64,000 bases of DNA from Cycas panzhihuaensis (GCA_023213395.1 CM041465.1:60643741-60707740); one strand, 5' to 3'. Positions 43,999 to 57,609 are shown, numbered from the stretch's first letter. Notes: a model not told the origin generated them from the letters alone. A program made the numbers and translations.

Positions 43999-45868
43999 TA
44001 GAAGGAGATCTATTCACTCCATTCCACTTGCATGGAGTCATTTTGTCTCTCCTTCACCTTTAATGTGAAGTATTGTGAGTGCATTCATCATTTTTAATAT
44101 TTTGAGAGCTTAAAATTATAGTACTTTGTATGTTGCTACTTTCTCTATGTGTGCAGAAATTCAGAGGTGAAGATTATAGGTTTTTGAAGGCATTCAACTG
44201 CTAGAACAGTCCTGAAAATATTAAAGGCCCAAAATTTCATAAAAAAATTAACCATCTCAGATTTTGATAAAATTTAGCATACAAGGTCTCCTTGACTAGA
44301 GGATAATTTTTTTATTCTAAAGTAACTTCAGATTCAGCCTGAAACAATAATGTTTGGCTGAGACGAAAAGATAAAATTTATGGATAAATGATTTAAGGTA
44401 CTTTTCCTAATGAAATCCTTTAATTATAAGCTAAAAATCTAAAAGTTTTATTAAGGGATCTGGTAGATTTATGTCTTAGGATTAGTTTAAGATAAATCTC
44501 ATCAAATTTCATCCACTGGTTAGTAAGATCTATGCAATTTTCTCATGATTGCTAAATTTGCCTACTCAACCCCATAAAGGATATTGCGAGGGTATTTCAT
44601 GTACATTTTTGGCTGATTTTGGAGATGGTATAGAAAGGAAAGTTGATGTATGTGTCAAAATGTAAATTTTGACATATTGAAGTTCAGATTCTGAGATAGT
44701 GGATCTGGTAGGATTCTACTTTTGTGCTTCTTTGGGTAGAAAAATTTTTATGCCTTTTCAGAAATTTGACTTCACAACTCTATCCAAAATGATATTTTTA
44801 ACACTTTTTACTATCATTATTTATAAATTTTGTGAAAAAATCATAAAATAGGGTAAAATAGCATGCATATAGATTTAGAAAAATTAGCATTTTAGTGGCA
44901 AGCTGATCTATGTTTTAGCCCATTATGGATTTTGTATCAAAACTTCTAAAAACATATTTGTAAACATTGTACTAAAGCAAGGGAAACCTTGGATCAGAAG
45001 TAATATCTGGTTCCCCTACTAAATCTAGCATGCTTTTTCTATTTGCACATATATCATGAAGCATCACAAAAGTAGCAATAATAATAAAATAAGCATGAAA
45101 AGTAAGCAAACATATTTGGTAACTTTCTATTTCAATTTTCAGTTATTCAAAAATAACTTACATTATTCCTAAAAGGAATCTCATCCGTAAGATCTATACC
45201 GCCAGTTCTTAACTTATGCGCACACTCATCTTGGTTGAAATAGACCACGGTTGGCCAAATTCTAGGCCCTAAGGGAGGTGTGAGTTTCATACTGGGTCTG
45301 GTCTTAATCAAAATAGTGGTGGAGGGACATGTTAGCCATACCTACGACCTCCAATCAGCGATAATCTTGATAGCCACCTAGAAAAATAGAAAACCTTAAT
45401 GTAAGGTTAAAATTAACCTAGTCTAATATCCATTATAGTTGTAGGATACGCAGTACCATTTGACTCTTTGGAGGAGGTATATAGCTGCTCACTAGTAAAT
45501 TGGGTGAGAATTGGGAGTACCTGGGCTCTATTGTGACTTGGATTTTATCACCAAGCACATGTGTGGGTATCACGGGTGAAGGCCTTAATTGTATACTAGA
45601 AGCCTTAGGCATTGAAACCTCACCTACATTTGGACATAAGTGAGAGATTAGTGACATAACACATCACCACTCTTTTCTAGCTCTATATTAGGCCTCATTC
45701 TTGTATCATTGCTTATATTTATTTTTTCATAGTTGTTGAAAATACTTAATCATTGCTTGCTTCTCATCATAGCATTCATTTCTATATCCCTACTGCGCTA
45801 GGTGTATTAGCCACATGTGTTAGTGGCATATACTTCTATAATCTCTTCTACTTCTTTATCATCACCAT
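43999..45868 (+). other. Element I leader
   Basis: 1.9 kb without a recognisable domain; AT-rich, short frames only. Confidence 0.6.
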
Positions 45869-46840
45869 GTCATCTCAATTCAAGCAGAATGTTAACTGTA
45901 TATTGAAAGGCAAAGAAGATCAGGATCTATAGTACAATGTAGTTAAAAATGCTGTAAACTATGAAGGCCTTTAGAGAGCCCACTTGCAGCCTACACTTAA
46001 CATACCAACAACAACTACAATACCTACTTCTGATGGATTCATCCCAATAGCTCCTATAGATGTTGTAGCCAAACTACAATGGGAGATAAATGATGAAAAG
46101 ATTCATGCAAGAATTCTATTGGTCACTGATCACTCCTTACAGAACTTGATTAATGAAGAGCAACATGATATAGCCTAGAAAGTCCTTGAAGTTTTCAAGA
46201 AGAATTTTGATACCAAATCAGATTTAGAATTTGTTTATCTTGTTCTGAAAATGAACAAATAAAAAGTGCAAAAGGGACAAGCTCATGAAACAATAAATCT
46301 CCTTCGACCAATCAAACAGGCAGTTGATAAAGATTTTAAGACCTAATATATCACTTGGGCATTCTTGATCCAGTTATGTCTACATATTCTTAATTATAAA
46401 AACTTGCTTGGAAGTCTTCACTCTAGTGGAACATTGAAGACACTAAACTTTGAATCACTTGTTGATAAGTTCATTGAATTTGACAAGACCTTTGATATAA
46501 ACTTTGTAGCCTTTGACTCTCTTCTAGATGTAGCCTTTGAGGTAGAAGAAGAAGTTTACTACATAAGAAATCAAGGTCCCTCTCGTGGTAGAAAAAATAA
46601 TTGAGCAAGAGGAAGAGGAAGAAACATGGGAAATCATCTACAAGGTCAACCAAACTCTTAGTCATAGACTCGACAATCTCAAGGCTAAGAGCCACCTCAA
46701 CAAAGAGCAAGATAGTAAGGCTAAACTAGTACCTCTTTAGGGACTGGTAATCAAACTATTATATGTGATCGGTATAACTGTAAAGGACACTTAGCAAAAG
46801 ACTGCAGAACCGCCACTTATAAGTTGGCCAAGTTCTAACC
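45869..46840 (+). pseudogene. gag: Element I gag
   Basis: ATG at 45869 gives MSSQFKQNVNCILKGKEDQD. Capsid helices read AKLQWEINDEKIHARILLVT (about 46070) and SLQNLINEEQHDIA. The next part has KKNFDTKSDLEFVYLVLKMN and LKTLNFESLVDKFIEFDKTF. The intact frame 46365-46604 ends with SRGRKNN, and a GRGRGRN basic stretch follows after a stop. The zinc knuckle is CDRYNCKGHLAKDC, with abnormal Cys spacing. At least six in-frame stops. Confidence 0.85.
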
Positions 46841-48720
46841 AAAACATGGAGCTCACAATGTTGAAGAAACTTGTGAAGAATCCTTTAGTAGTGGAGGTTT
46901 TGTACAAGCATACATTCAAAGAATTGAGAGATTTTCATCATTAAATGCCATTGACCAACCAAAGAGATACTTTGAAGCTCAATGTGGATATATCACTTGT
47001 GAATTCCCTTCACCAATGCCAAGCCCTATTGGAATTGCCAATAGTGTGGCTTCAATCGATGGACAATGGATCATAGACACAGGAGCAACTCAATATATGA
47101 CGTACAATTGCAATCTATATCAGACATTTGACTCAAATATTCAAGGAGTTGTTCACATGGCTGATAAATTATAACAATATGTTGAAGGAATTTGTAACAT
47201 TTGCCTGAAACTCCCAGGCTTAGAAGATTTTACATTGCTTGATGTCTTATACATACCCAATCTCAAACAAAACCTACTCTCTTTATCTACACTTGTCTCT
47301 TATGGATTTGATCTAAGTGTAATCGCAAATGACCATACTCTATAGGTCATTCACCCTTCAACTAATCAGGTGGTTTTGACTAGACATCTCTCTGGCAAAC
47401 TCTTTCTACTGAATGACTCTCTATCTTCTGAAGCCCATTTTGCCCAAAGCCCTTGTGCCAATGAAGAATTTGCATTTAATTCCATCTTGACCCACCCAAT
47501 GTTGTCACCAGAAGCTCTTTGGCATACTCGCATGGGCCATGTTCACATTGATAGATTTAGAGATCTTTCTAACACTCTTCCAAATCTTCCAAAATTCTCC
47601 TCTAAGCCCTTTAAATGTGAAGCTTATATCATTGCCAAATCTCATCGACAACCCTTTCCCAAAAGTCAGTGGAAATCAAGCCATCCATTATAATTGGTAT
47701 ACTTTGATTTGTGCAGGCCAATTCCCATTCCTTCACTGAAGGGCAAGTTATATTACATCTCTTTCATTGATGATTTCACTAGAAAAGTATGGGTAGCTTT
47801 TCTACATAAGAAAGATGAAGCTTTCCGTGTATTCAAAGAATTTAAAGCCTTCATTAAAAAAGATTCAGGTAATCAACTCAAATATCTTTGAATTGATAAT
47901 GGTGGTGAATATACCTTACATGAGTTTAAAATCTATCTTCGAGACAATAGAATCAAGCATCAAACAAAAGTAGTAGGTACCCAACAACAAAATAGAGTTG
48001 TTGAGTACATGAACAGGACAATCATGAACATGGCTCAGACTATGTTAATATACAAAAATGTTCCTGCCTACCTATACATCGAAGCAATCTAGACAACTAT
48101 TTATTATATCAATTCTATTAGCCCATCAAAGGAAGGATAATCACCTAATGAAAAGTGGTCAAGGCAAGTCTCCATTGTTCACTACTTCAAAATTTTTGGC
48201 TCTACATGCTATGCCTACATTCTGGATGCATATCAAAATAAACTCAGCCAAGGACACTTAAAGGCATCTTTGTTGAATACCCTATGGATAAGAAAGGATA
48301 TAAGGTCTTTATACCTTCACAACAAAAAATCATTGTTACCAGAGATATCTTTTTTGTAGAGACATAGGATTAATTACTTAAACTGGACTCCAAAGTATCC
48401 TCATGCTGTTATAATCATGTTATCAAGTATGATGTTCAGATTCCAAAATTTGGTGGGGGGGAAGCATAAACATAAATTACTCCAAATATCAAAAGTTAAT
48501 AATAGAGCCTCAAAGGATACAAGTTGTGACTTTGAACCGATGAGTGCACATCTAACACCATCCTTTGAAGATAGCATAGTTAACAAAGGCAAAGCCATTA
48601 TAGAAGAACCATCCTCTCCACATTCAGTCAACAAAGGAAAAATAATGGTAGAAGGGCCATCTTCCTCGGGCACATCAACATCCTCCTTACAAAAAAATCA
48701 TTTTAATGAATAAGATGAGA
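46841..48720 (+). pseudogene. pol: Element I protease and integrase
   Basis: Protease WIIDTGATQYMT with an intact DTG (Asp codon 47076-47078). NLKQNLLSLSTLVSYGFDLS follows. Pre-integrase: LWHTRMGHVHIDRFRDLSN, then FKCEAYIIAKSHRQPF, where the second Cys of CxxC is lost. Integrase core: VYFDLCRPIPIPSL (first Asp), YYISFIDDFTRKVW, then a TGA in place of CGA and IDNGGEYTLHEF (second Asp). TQQQNRVVEYMNRTI carries the Glu. The end of integrase is frameshifted (48058-48330). A Ser/Pro-rich linker is open at 48417-48713. Confidence 0.88.
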
Positions 48721-50400
48721 ACCAAGAAGTTGAGAAAATGAGGACTTCATTCCTAACTCGAGGATCTCAAGAAGCCCACCAACTCAATAAGGACATATGA
48801 CCAGATGAGGTGGGTAAAACTGGCACTCAAAGTGCCCATAGAGCAAAGATGCAAGAATCATTGTATATTGAGCTTGGACCAACATAACTACACCTTACTC
48901 TTAATGAAGAGCCCCTCTTATACCATGAAGCTATAAAACATATAGTTTGTAGAAATGCCATGAATGAAGAGTACTAATCTTTTATCAAGAATGGTACATG
49001 GGAACTCATTGATCTACCACTTGGTAGAAAGGTAGTTCAAAATAAATGGGTGTTAAAAAATAAATATAGATCAGATGGCACCCTTAAAAAATAGAAGGCA
49101 AGGTTGGTAGCTAAAAGATTTATACAAAGGGAAGGCATCAACTACACTAAAGTCTTTGCACCTACAACCAAGTTGCCTACAATTAGAACTCTTGTGGCCT
49201 TAGCTACTCAACAGGGTTGGAAAATCCACCAACTCGATATTAAGACTATGTTTCTTAATGGATATCTTGAAGAAGAAATTTACATGGCTCAGTCAGAAGG
49301 ATATGAGATTGAAGGTCAAGAGCATAAGGTTTGCAGGCTCAGAAAGTCCTTATATGGCCTTAAACAAGCTCCTCGTGCTTGGTTTGCCAAGTTGTCTAAA
49401 AAAATGAGGCAACTTGGATATGAGGTTTGTGACTACCAAGATATTGATGCAACATTTTTTATCAAGCGCCATAATGATAAAGTTACTTATCTCATAATCT
49501 TTGTGGATGACATGATAGTAATGGGTAATAGTGAATAGGTAATAAGCCAACTGAAAAATGACCCCGGCAAAACATTCAAATTATCTGACCTCGGTTTGAT
49601 GAAATATTACTTGGGAATTAAAGTAATACAAAAGAATGGAAAAAAATTTCTTTCCTAAGAAAAATACATCAACGATCTTCTCACTAAGTTTCAGTTAGAA
49701 GATGCTCGACTAGTGATGTTGCCTATGGACCCTAATACTAAACTCTTAGTTGAAGGTGACATTAGGGAGGTAGACGCAATACACTATAGGAAACTTGTAG
49801 GTAGTCTCATCTATACTACCAATACAAGGCCATATATTACACACTCTGTCAGCATTCTTGATCATTACATGACAAATCTTAAGTAGAATCATTGGCAAGC
49901 AGTATTGCGAGTGTTGAGGTACCTTAAGACAACTAACAAATATGGTCTGTTGTATGAACATAATTCAGACTTTAATTTTTTTGCATACACAGACTAAGAC
50001 TTTGCAGGAGATAAAGATATAAGAAGATCTACATGTGGGTTTGTAACATTTCTTGGAACAACAGAAGATAGTTGAAGATTCAACTACTAAAGCTGAGTAC
50101 ATTGCTGCTTCTAAGACCAACAAAGAGGTGATATGGCTTAAAAAATTATTGGAAACATTGAATATTACCTAAACAAGTCCTACAAGTCTTCATATGGATA
50201 ATCAATCAACAATCTGCATGGCAAAAAATCCTATATTTTATGATCATACCAAACACATAAGTATGAAAGTCCAAAGGATTAGAGAACTTATTTATGATGG
50301 CACAATTCAACTGGAATACTGCTCCATAGTAGATCAAGTAGCTGATATCTTCACCAAACCACTCTAAAAAGTGAAGTTTGAATAGTTTCGAAGGTAGCTC
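48721..50400 (+). pseudogene. pol: Element I reverse transcriptase and RNase H
   Basis: SFIKNGTWELIDLPLGRKVV and QNKWVLKNKYRSDGTLKK lead to an intact 144-codon frame (49104-49538) with LVALATQQGWKIHQLDIKTM, CRLRKSLYGLKQAPRAWFAK and the catalytic FVDD (49500-49511). RNase H has LVGSLIYTTNTRPYITHSV, then VLRVLRYLKTTNKYGLLYE, DFAGDKDIRRSTCGF and, after a frame change near 50060, the final block (VADIFTKPL-like) near 50335-50370. The loops SISKKGVDF-like and KTTNKYGLLYE match element L. Confidence 0.92.
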
Positions 50401-50864
50401 AGCCTTAGGGCCTCCATCTTCAACTGATCAATGAAGATGGCAACAGGATCATCATACTCTATTATCTTCATGAAAATCCCTTATGGGTGCAGAAGAATAA
50501 GAGTAAGTCTCTATTCTATTCTATTTGTGAAAACTCCATGTGGGCACCAAAGGATAAGGGTTGTACTAGTTTTGAAAAATTAGAACCTCTGAAAACCCAA
50601 AAGGGCATAGGGGATGACCAAATGGTATATGGAGACTTAGTAGATTAAGCTGCACATTTAAGTTGTTTGGCTATCAAGCTACATCAAAGAGCCACCTTAT
50701 CTATTTTGATTTATACAAGGGGCTACAGATCTTAGAAAGTCCATGGGTTTTTATTCCCCATAAGGGTTTTCCCACAAAAGTGTCATTTAGAATTTCAATA
50801 CAATAATGAGGCTTAAATGAAGACCTGATAGAATAGATTTTCTCAAAAATGACCTTCCACCATT

Positions 50865-50875
50865 AAGAGGGGGAT
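50865..50875 (+). other. Element I polypurine tract
   Basis: AAGAGGGGGAT next to the 3' LTR. Confidence 0.85.
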
Positions 50876-51187
50876 TGAAAGAGGTTAATGTATCAAGGTC
50901 ATTTGTGTAGATTAATTATATGACCTTAGGATATATTGATTAGTATTAGTCTCTTAATGAAATGCACTTTATGTGCATTTAGATGTAATTTTGGGTTCAT
51001 GTCATTAGGCAGGAAAATCCTAACCCTAATGCTCACCTTCAATAATAAAAGGTGAAATCTCAAGGAGGAAGTCATTATTCATTCTCACCTTCAAGCTTGC
51101 TCTAATATCTTGTTTCATGTATTTTTCATTCTCCATTTCCATTATGTGCATGTGAGTGATTTATTCCCTAGATCCATCCTTCCTTCA
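50876..51187 (+). repeat. Element I 3' LTR
   Basis: 312 bp, TGAAAGAGGTTAATG...CCTTCCTTCA, followed by AAGCA. Confidence 0.93.
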
Positions 51188-51192
51188 AAGCA

Positions 51193-53059
51193 TACATCAT
51201 AGGAGAGGAGGACAAATAACAGAACCTTACATCAAACTCATAGTGCAAAGGGGATCTAAGATAAGAATGGTATAAATATATATCTTTTATGGGGCACTTA
51301 TGTGTCACATGGATACAAGTGTAGGGATGAAAGATGATAGTGTTCTAAGCTAGAAGGGGTAATGTGCAAGTGTGTGCGACGTTCTTAAAAGAAAAAAGAG
51401 CAATAAATAAAAATAAATCTTAATAATGTTTATTTAATCAAATAAATAATGAAGGTAAGTAAATGTATAAGTGATGTATAAAAATAATTAAGTGAGTAAA
51501 TTGTTAACTAATTGAAGAACATAAAGATAAAATCAATCTACCTATCAAGCATCCTTATAAGGACCAAACAACACTATAAAAGATCCCCCAGAGTATTAGG
51601 AAGTTGATGGGATATACGTGCCTAAAATATAATTACTTCTATATGCTTATCCTATTTAACTAATTCTTCTAAAGTTGAACTAGCCTGCCCTAACCTTGAC
51701 TCCTTAATAATATTAAATAATGGAGAATCTAGAAGAAAAAGAAAGGGATTAACTAGAGTGAGAGGTCTGAAAGAGTTAAGACCATAGGATGTATACACTT
51801 GTAGGTAAGACAATAGAGACTCATTAATATTGGTGACTTATCTTACACAAGTGTAAGACAACCCAATAATGCCCATATATGATTTTAATGAAACTTCTAT
51901 TTTATGAGGTGAATAAGAAGAGGTCACCACTCTTAATAATACTAATAAGACTTATTTGACTATTAACACCCCACATAATTAGTAAATGGTGGAGATAGAC
52001 TTCCCTCTCTAACCTATTTGAAACACAGATTAGAAGAATGTCTTTACCTAAAGGCACAAGCCTACTTATCTCATCTGATGATGAAATTCAGATTGAAAGA
52101 TGATGGATCTTACTTTGTGACAAAAGGAAAACACTAACTCTAAATAGAACTAAAAGAAGCACTTAACATATTATAATGTAGTTAGAATGTTCTTCGATTT
52201 AAATGAAAATAGTAAATAATTATAATCTAGAATGTCTTTTGGCCTCACATATTTAAGGACTTATAACAAGTGCAATTTTTATACTCTATTATGGCCTTCA
52301 TGAAACACACACAGATAATCAAATATGTAATGTGAACAAGGAAACAATAATTTTTTTTTTCATTTCAATTTTCTTTATAATTTTTTTTTCATTTCAATTT
52401 TCTTTAATTATTTTTTATGACTTTTATCTTGTAATTTAAGCTATTTATATGAAGGGAAAAGAGAAAAGCAAGTAAACATGACAAGCATGTAAGCAATTCA
52501 CTTTTCTCTTTTCTTTTATTTCAAATAGAATTATGAAACTGAAATGAACTTAAAAATCTTTTTCTTTTATTTTCTTTTCATTCATTTTCATAGTTTTTAT
52601 TTATTATTTCTAAGATTTGAAATTCTACTCAAAGTGGGATCCACCAAAGGGGTACCAAACTATGTTAGGAGCATATGATTATGAATGAAATTCCAAAGAA
52701 AACCAATAACATTTCTACTTGCTAAACTGACTTATGATAGAATTTTTAAAAAAATAATTATCATAAATCACTAAAAAGGCATTTAAAATACATTTGATAA
52801 AATCTTACCTTTTAGTGATGTTGAGATGATTCACATAGTATTTCAACTATGTAATAGTCACTTTGAATTTGGTGGGAAGATAAAAGAAAGGTTGTTGTAA
52901 CCCTAAACATTCTCATAGCTTCCAACTTACAAAGATTAGTTTGTTGCTCTCCTTTACCTATAAGCTAGTGCATGCAAAAAGAAAGCAAGAAATTTTAAAG
53001 TTTAAATTAAATAATAAAATTTATAAACTAAAAAGAATAATGTTATGAAGTAAAAGGGA
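51193..53059. other. Unassigned sequence between I and J
   Basis: AT-rich with no protein signature, LTR pair or RNA gene that I can support. It is the sequence into which I (left) and J (right) integrated. Confidence 0.5.
52350..52406. repeat. Duplicated T-rich block
   Basis: Two adjacent copies of a 26-base unit: T run, then CATTTCAATTTTCTTT, at about 52350-52376 and 52380-52406. Confidence 0.8.
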
Positions 53060-53064
53060 GCCTC

Positions 53065-53280
53065 TATTAGAATGTAATGATTTATCATTAAGTTATAATG
53101 CTTTATTAGGAAACATAAGAGTCATGTATTAAAACCCTTTATATGTAAACATGATAAGTGTTTGACAAGTGTTAATCATACACATAATGGTTACAACTAT
53201 CTGATGTATATTTGAGAAAGTTAAGCTCTTCCTCATTAATGCATTAAATCTTTCCACCTATTATGGTGTGAACTTTAATA
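53065..53280 (+). repeat. Element J 5' LTR
   Basis: 216 bp, starts TATTAGAATGTAATG (TG mutated to TA) and ends AACTTTAATA. Confidence 0.92.
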
Positions 53281-53292
53281 TGGTATCAGAGC
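53281..53292 (+). other. Element J primer binding site
   Basis: TGGTATCAGAGC directly at the LTR end. Confidence 0.94.
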
Positions 53293-53963
53293 TGGTTAAT
53301 CTATTTGAGAAGGGTTTTTTTGTTAAAGAAAGACAGAGTAATCTATGATAACAAGCATGACATTAACTGAAAAGTATCAAAGAACAAGATATTAATTATC
53401 AAGTGATCAGAAGAAGACGAATAGAATTTTAGTATGAACAAATATGGAATTATATGATCGTACAGACATAAAAAAATGAAGTTCTTAGAATCTCACAAAA
53501 TTCACTAATAAGTAGATCTCAACATTGCCAACATCTTTTCCTTTTGCATTGAAGTGATTTGAGGTCATTTCTATGGTCTTTTTGCCTTTTTAGCAACTAC
53601 ATAGGTTTAAAGAAGAAAACAGAGTTTTTGATTAAATCAGTGCTGAAAATATGTTAATATTTATTATGTCATCTTACTCTCATTGATACGAAGCTATTGA
53701 TTCATATTTTATGAAGTTTGTTTGATTTTCTTTTAAGATACAAGCATTTTTAGAAAAAACTTAGCCATCCCTTTAGAGATTTTGAGGTTGTTTTCTTCTA
53801 AATGAAGAAGAATCTTACAGAAATAATTATATTTTTAGATTCCTTGTGAGGAGAGCTTCAATTTGAGATACTCTTTTATTTCATTTGTACAACTTTATTT
53901 TTATATGAAAATCCATACATCCATATAGCTTGGTCCCACTGTTACTTATTTCTCTATTAAAAA

Positions 53964-54640
53964 ATGGCCTCCTCTATCTTAGCACTTGCTAAACAAGATA
54001 CATTAATAGAAACAAATTATTATGTGTGGAAAATCAAGTTTGAAACTTTATTAAGGGAAAAAAATGCTTAGAATATAACAACTAGAGTTAAAACAAAACT
54101 TGAAGTTACTGGTACTGCTCAGAACAGTTAGGAAGAGAGGGATAATATAGGGGTGATATCATTAAAGCTATTAGTTTCTAATCCCCTTCTTATCTGTGTT
54201 AAAAGATTAAATTCTTCTTCTACAATTTGGAAGATATTTGAAAACATGTATAGTCAAAAGAATTGGGCTAGAATTATATCCCTTAAGTAAGAATTAATTA
54301 AGTTATACAAGGAGGCGACATAAATTATTTTTAAATTTATTTACAACGTCATTTTAGTTAGAAAGAATCTATTGAGTATTGGAGCAAATATTTTAGATCA
54401 CGAAATTATTAAAATAATTGTAAGCAAGGCTCCAAAATCCTTTGATGTCATGGTTAATACTATAACTAATAATGATCAAATTGAAATAATATCTCTTGAC
54501 ACCTTAATAAGGTTACTTTTAAGATAGGAATAGAGAAACAAATGGTATAAAGATGGAATAGAGATAGAAGATGCTTTGATGACCAAGCTTAATCTAGGAC
54601 CAAGAGGAAGAGGATGAGCTTCTTAATAAATCAGTAAAAT
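53964..54640 (+). pseudogene. gag: Element J gag, capsid part
   Basis: ATG at 53964: MASSILALAKQDTLIETNYY, then VWKIKFETLLREKN. EERDNIGVISLKLLVSNPLL and IWKIFENMYSQKNWARIISL match elements C and K. SKAPKSFDVMVNTITNNDQI and DALMTKLNLGPRGRG end the capsid. The coding sequence then breaks: compared with K, about 130-150 residues (both zinc knuckles and the protease) are missing before the next recognisable block at about 54685. Eight or so in-frame stops. Confidence 0.9.
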
Positions 54641-54679
54641 TAGAAGATAAATACCTTCTTAACATTAAAGGGGTCAGAA

Positions 54680-56130
54680 GATTGGTAATATACTATTTAT
54701 ACCTAGATTCAAAAAGAATCTTTTGCCTATCTCTCAACTTCACAAGAAAAAACTAGTTATTATTTTTAATGAAAAAGGCTATTGTCATATTCTGGATATG
54801 CATAAATATGGCATTAAAATTATTAAAGGAATAGAAAGCAATGACCTTTACAAGTGGCTTTCTAAACTTATTATTGAAAATAAGGCTGTAAAATCATATA
54901 TTGCTATAAATATTGATAATAACAAGCTTTGGCATTTGAAGTATGAGCATATCTCATCAGATAGATTTAAATTATTATGTAAATTTGGAATGGTTACTGG
55001 ACTTCATAATGTTTCATTTTAGCCTCTAATTTATAAAGGTTGCTTGCTTGGAAAAAAATATCATTTTCCTTTTATAAAAGGTGAATCGATAACAAAATGT
55101 AAATTAGAATTAATTCACATAGATCTATGTAGACCCATAACTCCATGTTCTATAAATAGAGCTAGATATTTTCTCACCTCCATTGATGATTTCTCTAAGA
55201 GAATATGGATTTATTTCGTTTACAGTAAATCTAAAATTTTTAACAAATTTAAAGAATCTAAGGTAGAAGTCAAACTAGAATGTAGAAATAAAATAAAGTA
55301 CATCAGGTCTGATGGAGGTGGAGAATACATCTTAAAAGAATTTTTGAACTTCTGCAGATTTCATGGAATACATAGATAGCTCACAACTCCATATATAGCA
55401 TAGTCCAATGAAGTAGCAAATGTAAAAACAAAACAATCATAGAAATGACACGTAGTATGATCTAAGGAAGGAAAGATCTTAAAGACCTATTAGGCAAAAG
55501 CAGTAAATACAATTGAGTATCTAATAAACTAAATTCTAACTCAAGCTCTAGATTAAATCACACCAGAAGAAGCATGGACGGGATATAAACTAGATGTGAG
55601 TAATTTAAAAATCTTTAGATATTTAGCATTTGTTCATATTCTAGATAAATAAAGATCAAAGCTTGGTTGAAAAAGCATAGAATGCATAATAATAGGATAT
55701 AATAAAAATTTAAAGGCTTATAAATGTACAGATCTAAAAATAAGTAAGATCTATATAAGTAGATATGTATTCAATGAAGATGATATGGTAAAATATCCAC
55801 TTCCATATCAAGAGATTGAGGAAATATAAAAAATGGTTCTTCTAGAAGAATCAACATCTAAAGAACTCTCAAGAATCACTTCAAAAGATATAGAAACTAA
55901 TGAAATAGAGGAATCAAAGAAGGCACTCTCACCACCTATTAATTCTAATGTTGAAAAATAAATAATGTCCAAGAAGATACCAAAATAGTATCTCAAGACT
56001 ATTGAAGAAGATAAAGGAGATGTATTTGAATACAGAACTAGAAGCCAAAAACATCAGGTACTATTTAGTAATGTAGAACCATAATCATATGAAGAAGTAA
56101 GGCAACACAAAGAATAGGAAGCTTCCATAA
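54680..56130 (+). pseudogene. pol: Element J integrase
   Basis: Starts with FKKNLLPISQLHKKKLVIIF (54723-55022 is open), then LWHLKYEHISSDRFKLLCKF, where the zinc-binding HxxxxH is still visible, and GCLLGKKYHFPF. The core frame 55044-55379 reads ELIHIDLCRPITPCSINRAR, FLTSIDDFSKRIWIYFVYSK and YIRSDGGGEYILKEFLNF: two catalytic Asp are present. The Glu block (about 55400-55440) is damaged. The C-terminal region keeps ISKDITPEEAW-like and KCTDLKISKIYIS-like stretches with stops. Confidence 0.9.
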
Positions 56131-57600
56131 ACATGGAAATGGAATCAATCTCCAAAAACTGAATATGGGAACTGGTTGATCTTCTTGTAGGTAAGCCTAT
56201 TATTAATTACATATAAGTGTATAAAATAAAAGAAAATTCTAGTGGTGAAGTATAAAAATATAAAGTTAGACTAGTAGCTAAAGGTTACATCTAGAAAATA
56301 GGGATAGATTATGAGGAAACCTTCTCACCTATAGTAAAATTAAATATAGTAAAAATAGTAATAGCCCTAGCTACTCAATTTAATTAGAAAATTTATCAGT
56401 TAGATGTAGAAAGTGCCTTCTTAAATGAAGAACTTGAAGAATAGGCTTATATGACCCGGCTAGAAGGTTATATTCAGAAAGGCAAAGAAAATATTGTGTA
56501 TAAATTGAAAAAGGATTTATATAGATTAAAGTAAGCACCAAGGGTGTGGTATGCCAAATTGGATAAATATCTCATTTAAAATGGTTTTTATAGTAGCAAA
56601 TTAAATTCTAATCTGCATATCAAAAATAGCTAAGGATTGATCATAATAATCATAGTTTATGTAGATAACATGATACTCATAAGAAGTGACACAGAATCCA
56701 TAGCATATATAAATGAAAAATTGGAGGAAGAATTTGAAACGATTGACCTAGGGCTCCTAAATTATTATCTTGATATTAGAGTTAATCAAAAGGTAAATTT
56801 AATCACTCTATTTTAAGGTAAATACAATAAAAAATTACTAACAAATCTCAAAATAGGAGATTGTAACAACTCTGTAACTCCTATAGAAATTGGTTATGAT
56901 CTAACTCAATCTAATAATAAAGCTTCAATTGATGCAGCCTTGTATAAATAATTAATTATGAGTTTGGTATATCTCACGACAACTAGTCCAAACATATCAT
57001 ACTCAATTAGTCTAGTCTTTAGATATATGCAGGATCCACAACTGGGTCATTAGAAAGCTACAAAAAGGATTCTCAAATATCTCAAAGGAACAACTGACTT
57101 AAGGCTTACTTACCTAAAAGAAAAGTCAAGATAATTGATTGAATTTTGTGATTTATACTAGGCATGAGATAAAGAAAAGAGTAAGTCCATAGGCAGATAA
57201 TATTTTTTATGTGGATCAGCTACAATCTCATGGAGCAGTAAATAATAACCAACTATTACATTATCTTTCATAGAAGTTGAGTACAAGTCAACTGTTAGTG
57301 CATCTTATGAAGTAATTTGGCTAAGACAAGTTCTAGTAGATTTAGGTCAATAATAACATAAACTAATGATACTCTTTTGTGATAATTAAAGTGCAATTAA
57401 GTTAACTAAAAATGTAGTTCTATATGCTCGAATAAAGCACATTGAAGTACATCATCACTTTATTAGAGAAAAAGTGCAAAACAAGGAAATTGATTTGACA
57501 TATTGTCTAAGAAATGAATAAATTATAAATATCTTAACAAAATCACTTGGCAAAGAAAAGTTTCAATTTCTTAGAGACAAACTAAATTTGATAAAACATT
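56131..57600 (+). pseudogene. pol: Element J reverse transcriptase and RNase H
   Basis: WELVDLLVGKPIINY, YKVRLVAKGYI, IDYEETFSPIVKLNIVKIVI, QLDVESAFLNEELEE and YIQKGKENIVYKLKKDLYRL are readable. The catalytic box is YVDN (56658-56669; second Asp to Asn by G-to-A). RNase H: LIMSLVYLTTTSPNISYSI, RILKYLKGTTDLRLTYLKEK, KSIGR, SSKTQ-like remains, and [20 protein letters not shown] near 57440. The reading frame is largely kept; damage is mainly stop codons in place of Gln and Trp. Confidence 0.9.
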
Positions 57601-57609
57601 AAGGGATGG
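57601..57609 (+). other. Element J polypurine tract
   Basis: AAGGGATGG before the 3' LTR. Confidence 0.85.

Larger units (their letters stand above)
43673..51187 (+). mobile_element. Element I: Ty1/copia LTR retrotransposon
   Basis: 7515 bp. LTRs are 43673-43984 and 50876-51187 (312 bp each, about 10% different by eye). Exact target duplication AAGCA (43668-43672, 51188-51192). Gag, protease, integrase, RT, RNase H in copia order. Its leader before gag is 1.9 kb. Inactive through many stops and some frameshifts. Element L at the right window edge is a second copy of this family. Confidence 0.96.

Noticed and set aside
43733-44068. 111-codon frame across element I's LTR
   Set aside because: It spans the LTR and primer site, so it is a chance frame.
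52640-52680. Another LTR start at ACCAAACTATGTTAGGAGC
   Set aside because: It resembles a primer-site/LTR junction but matches too few bases and has no partner LTR.
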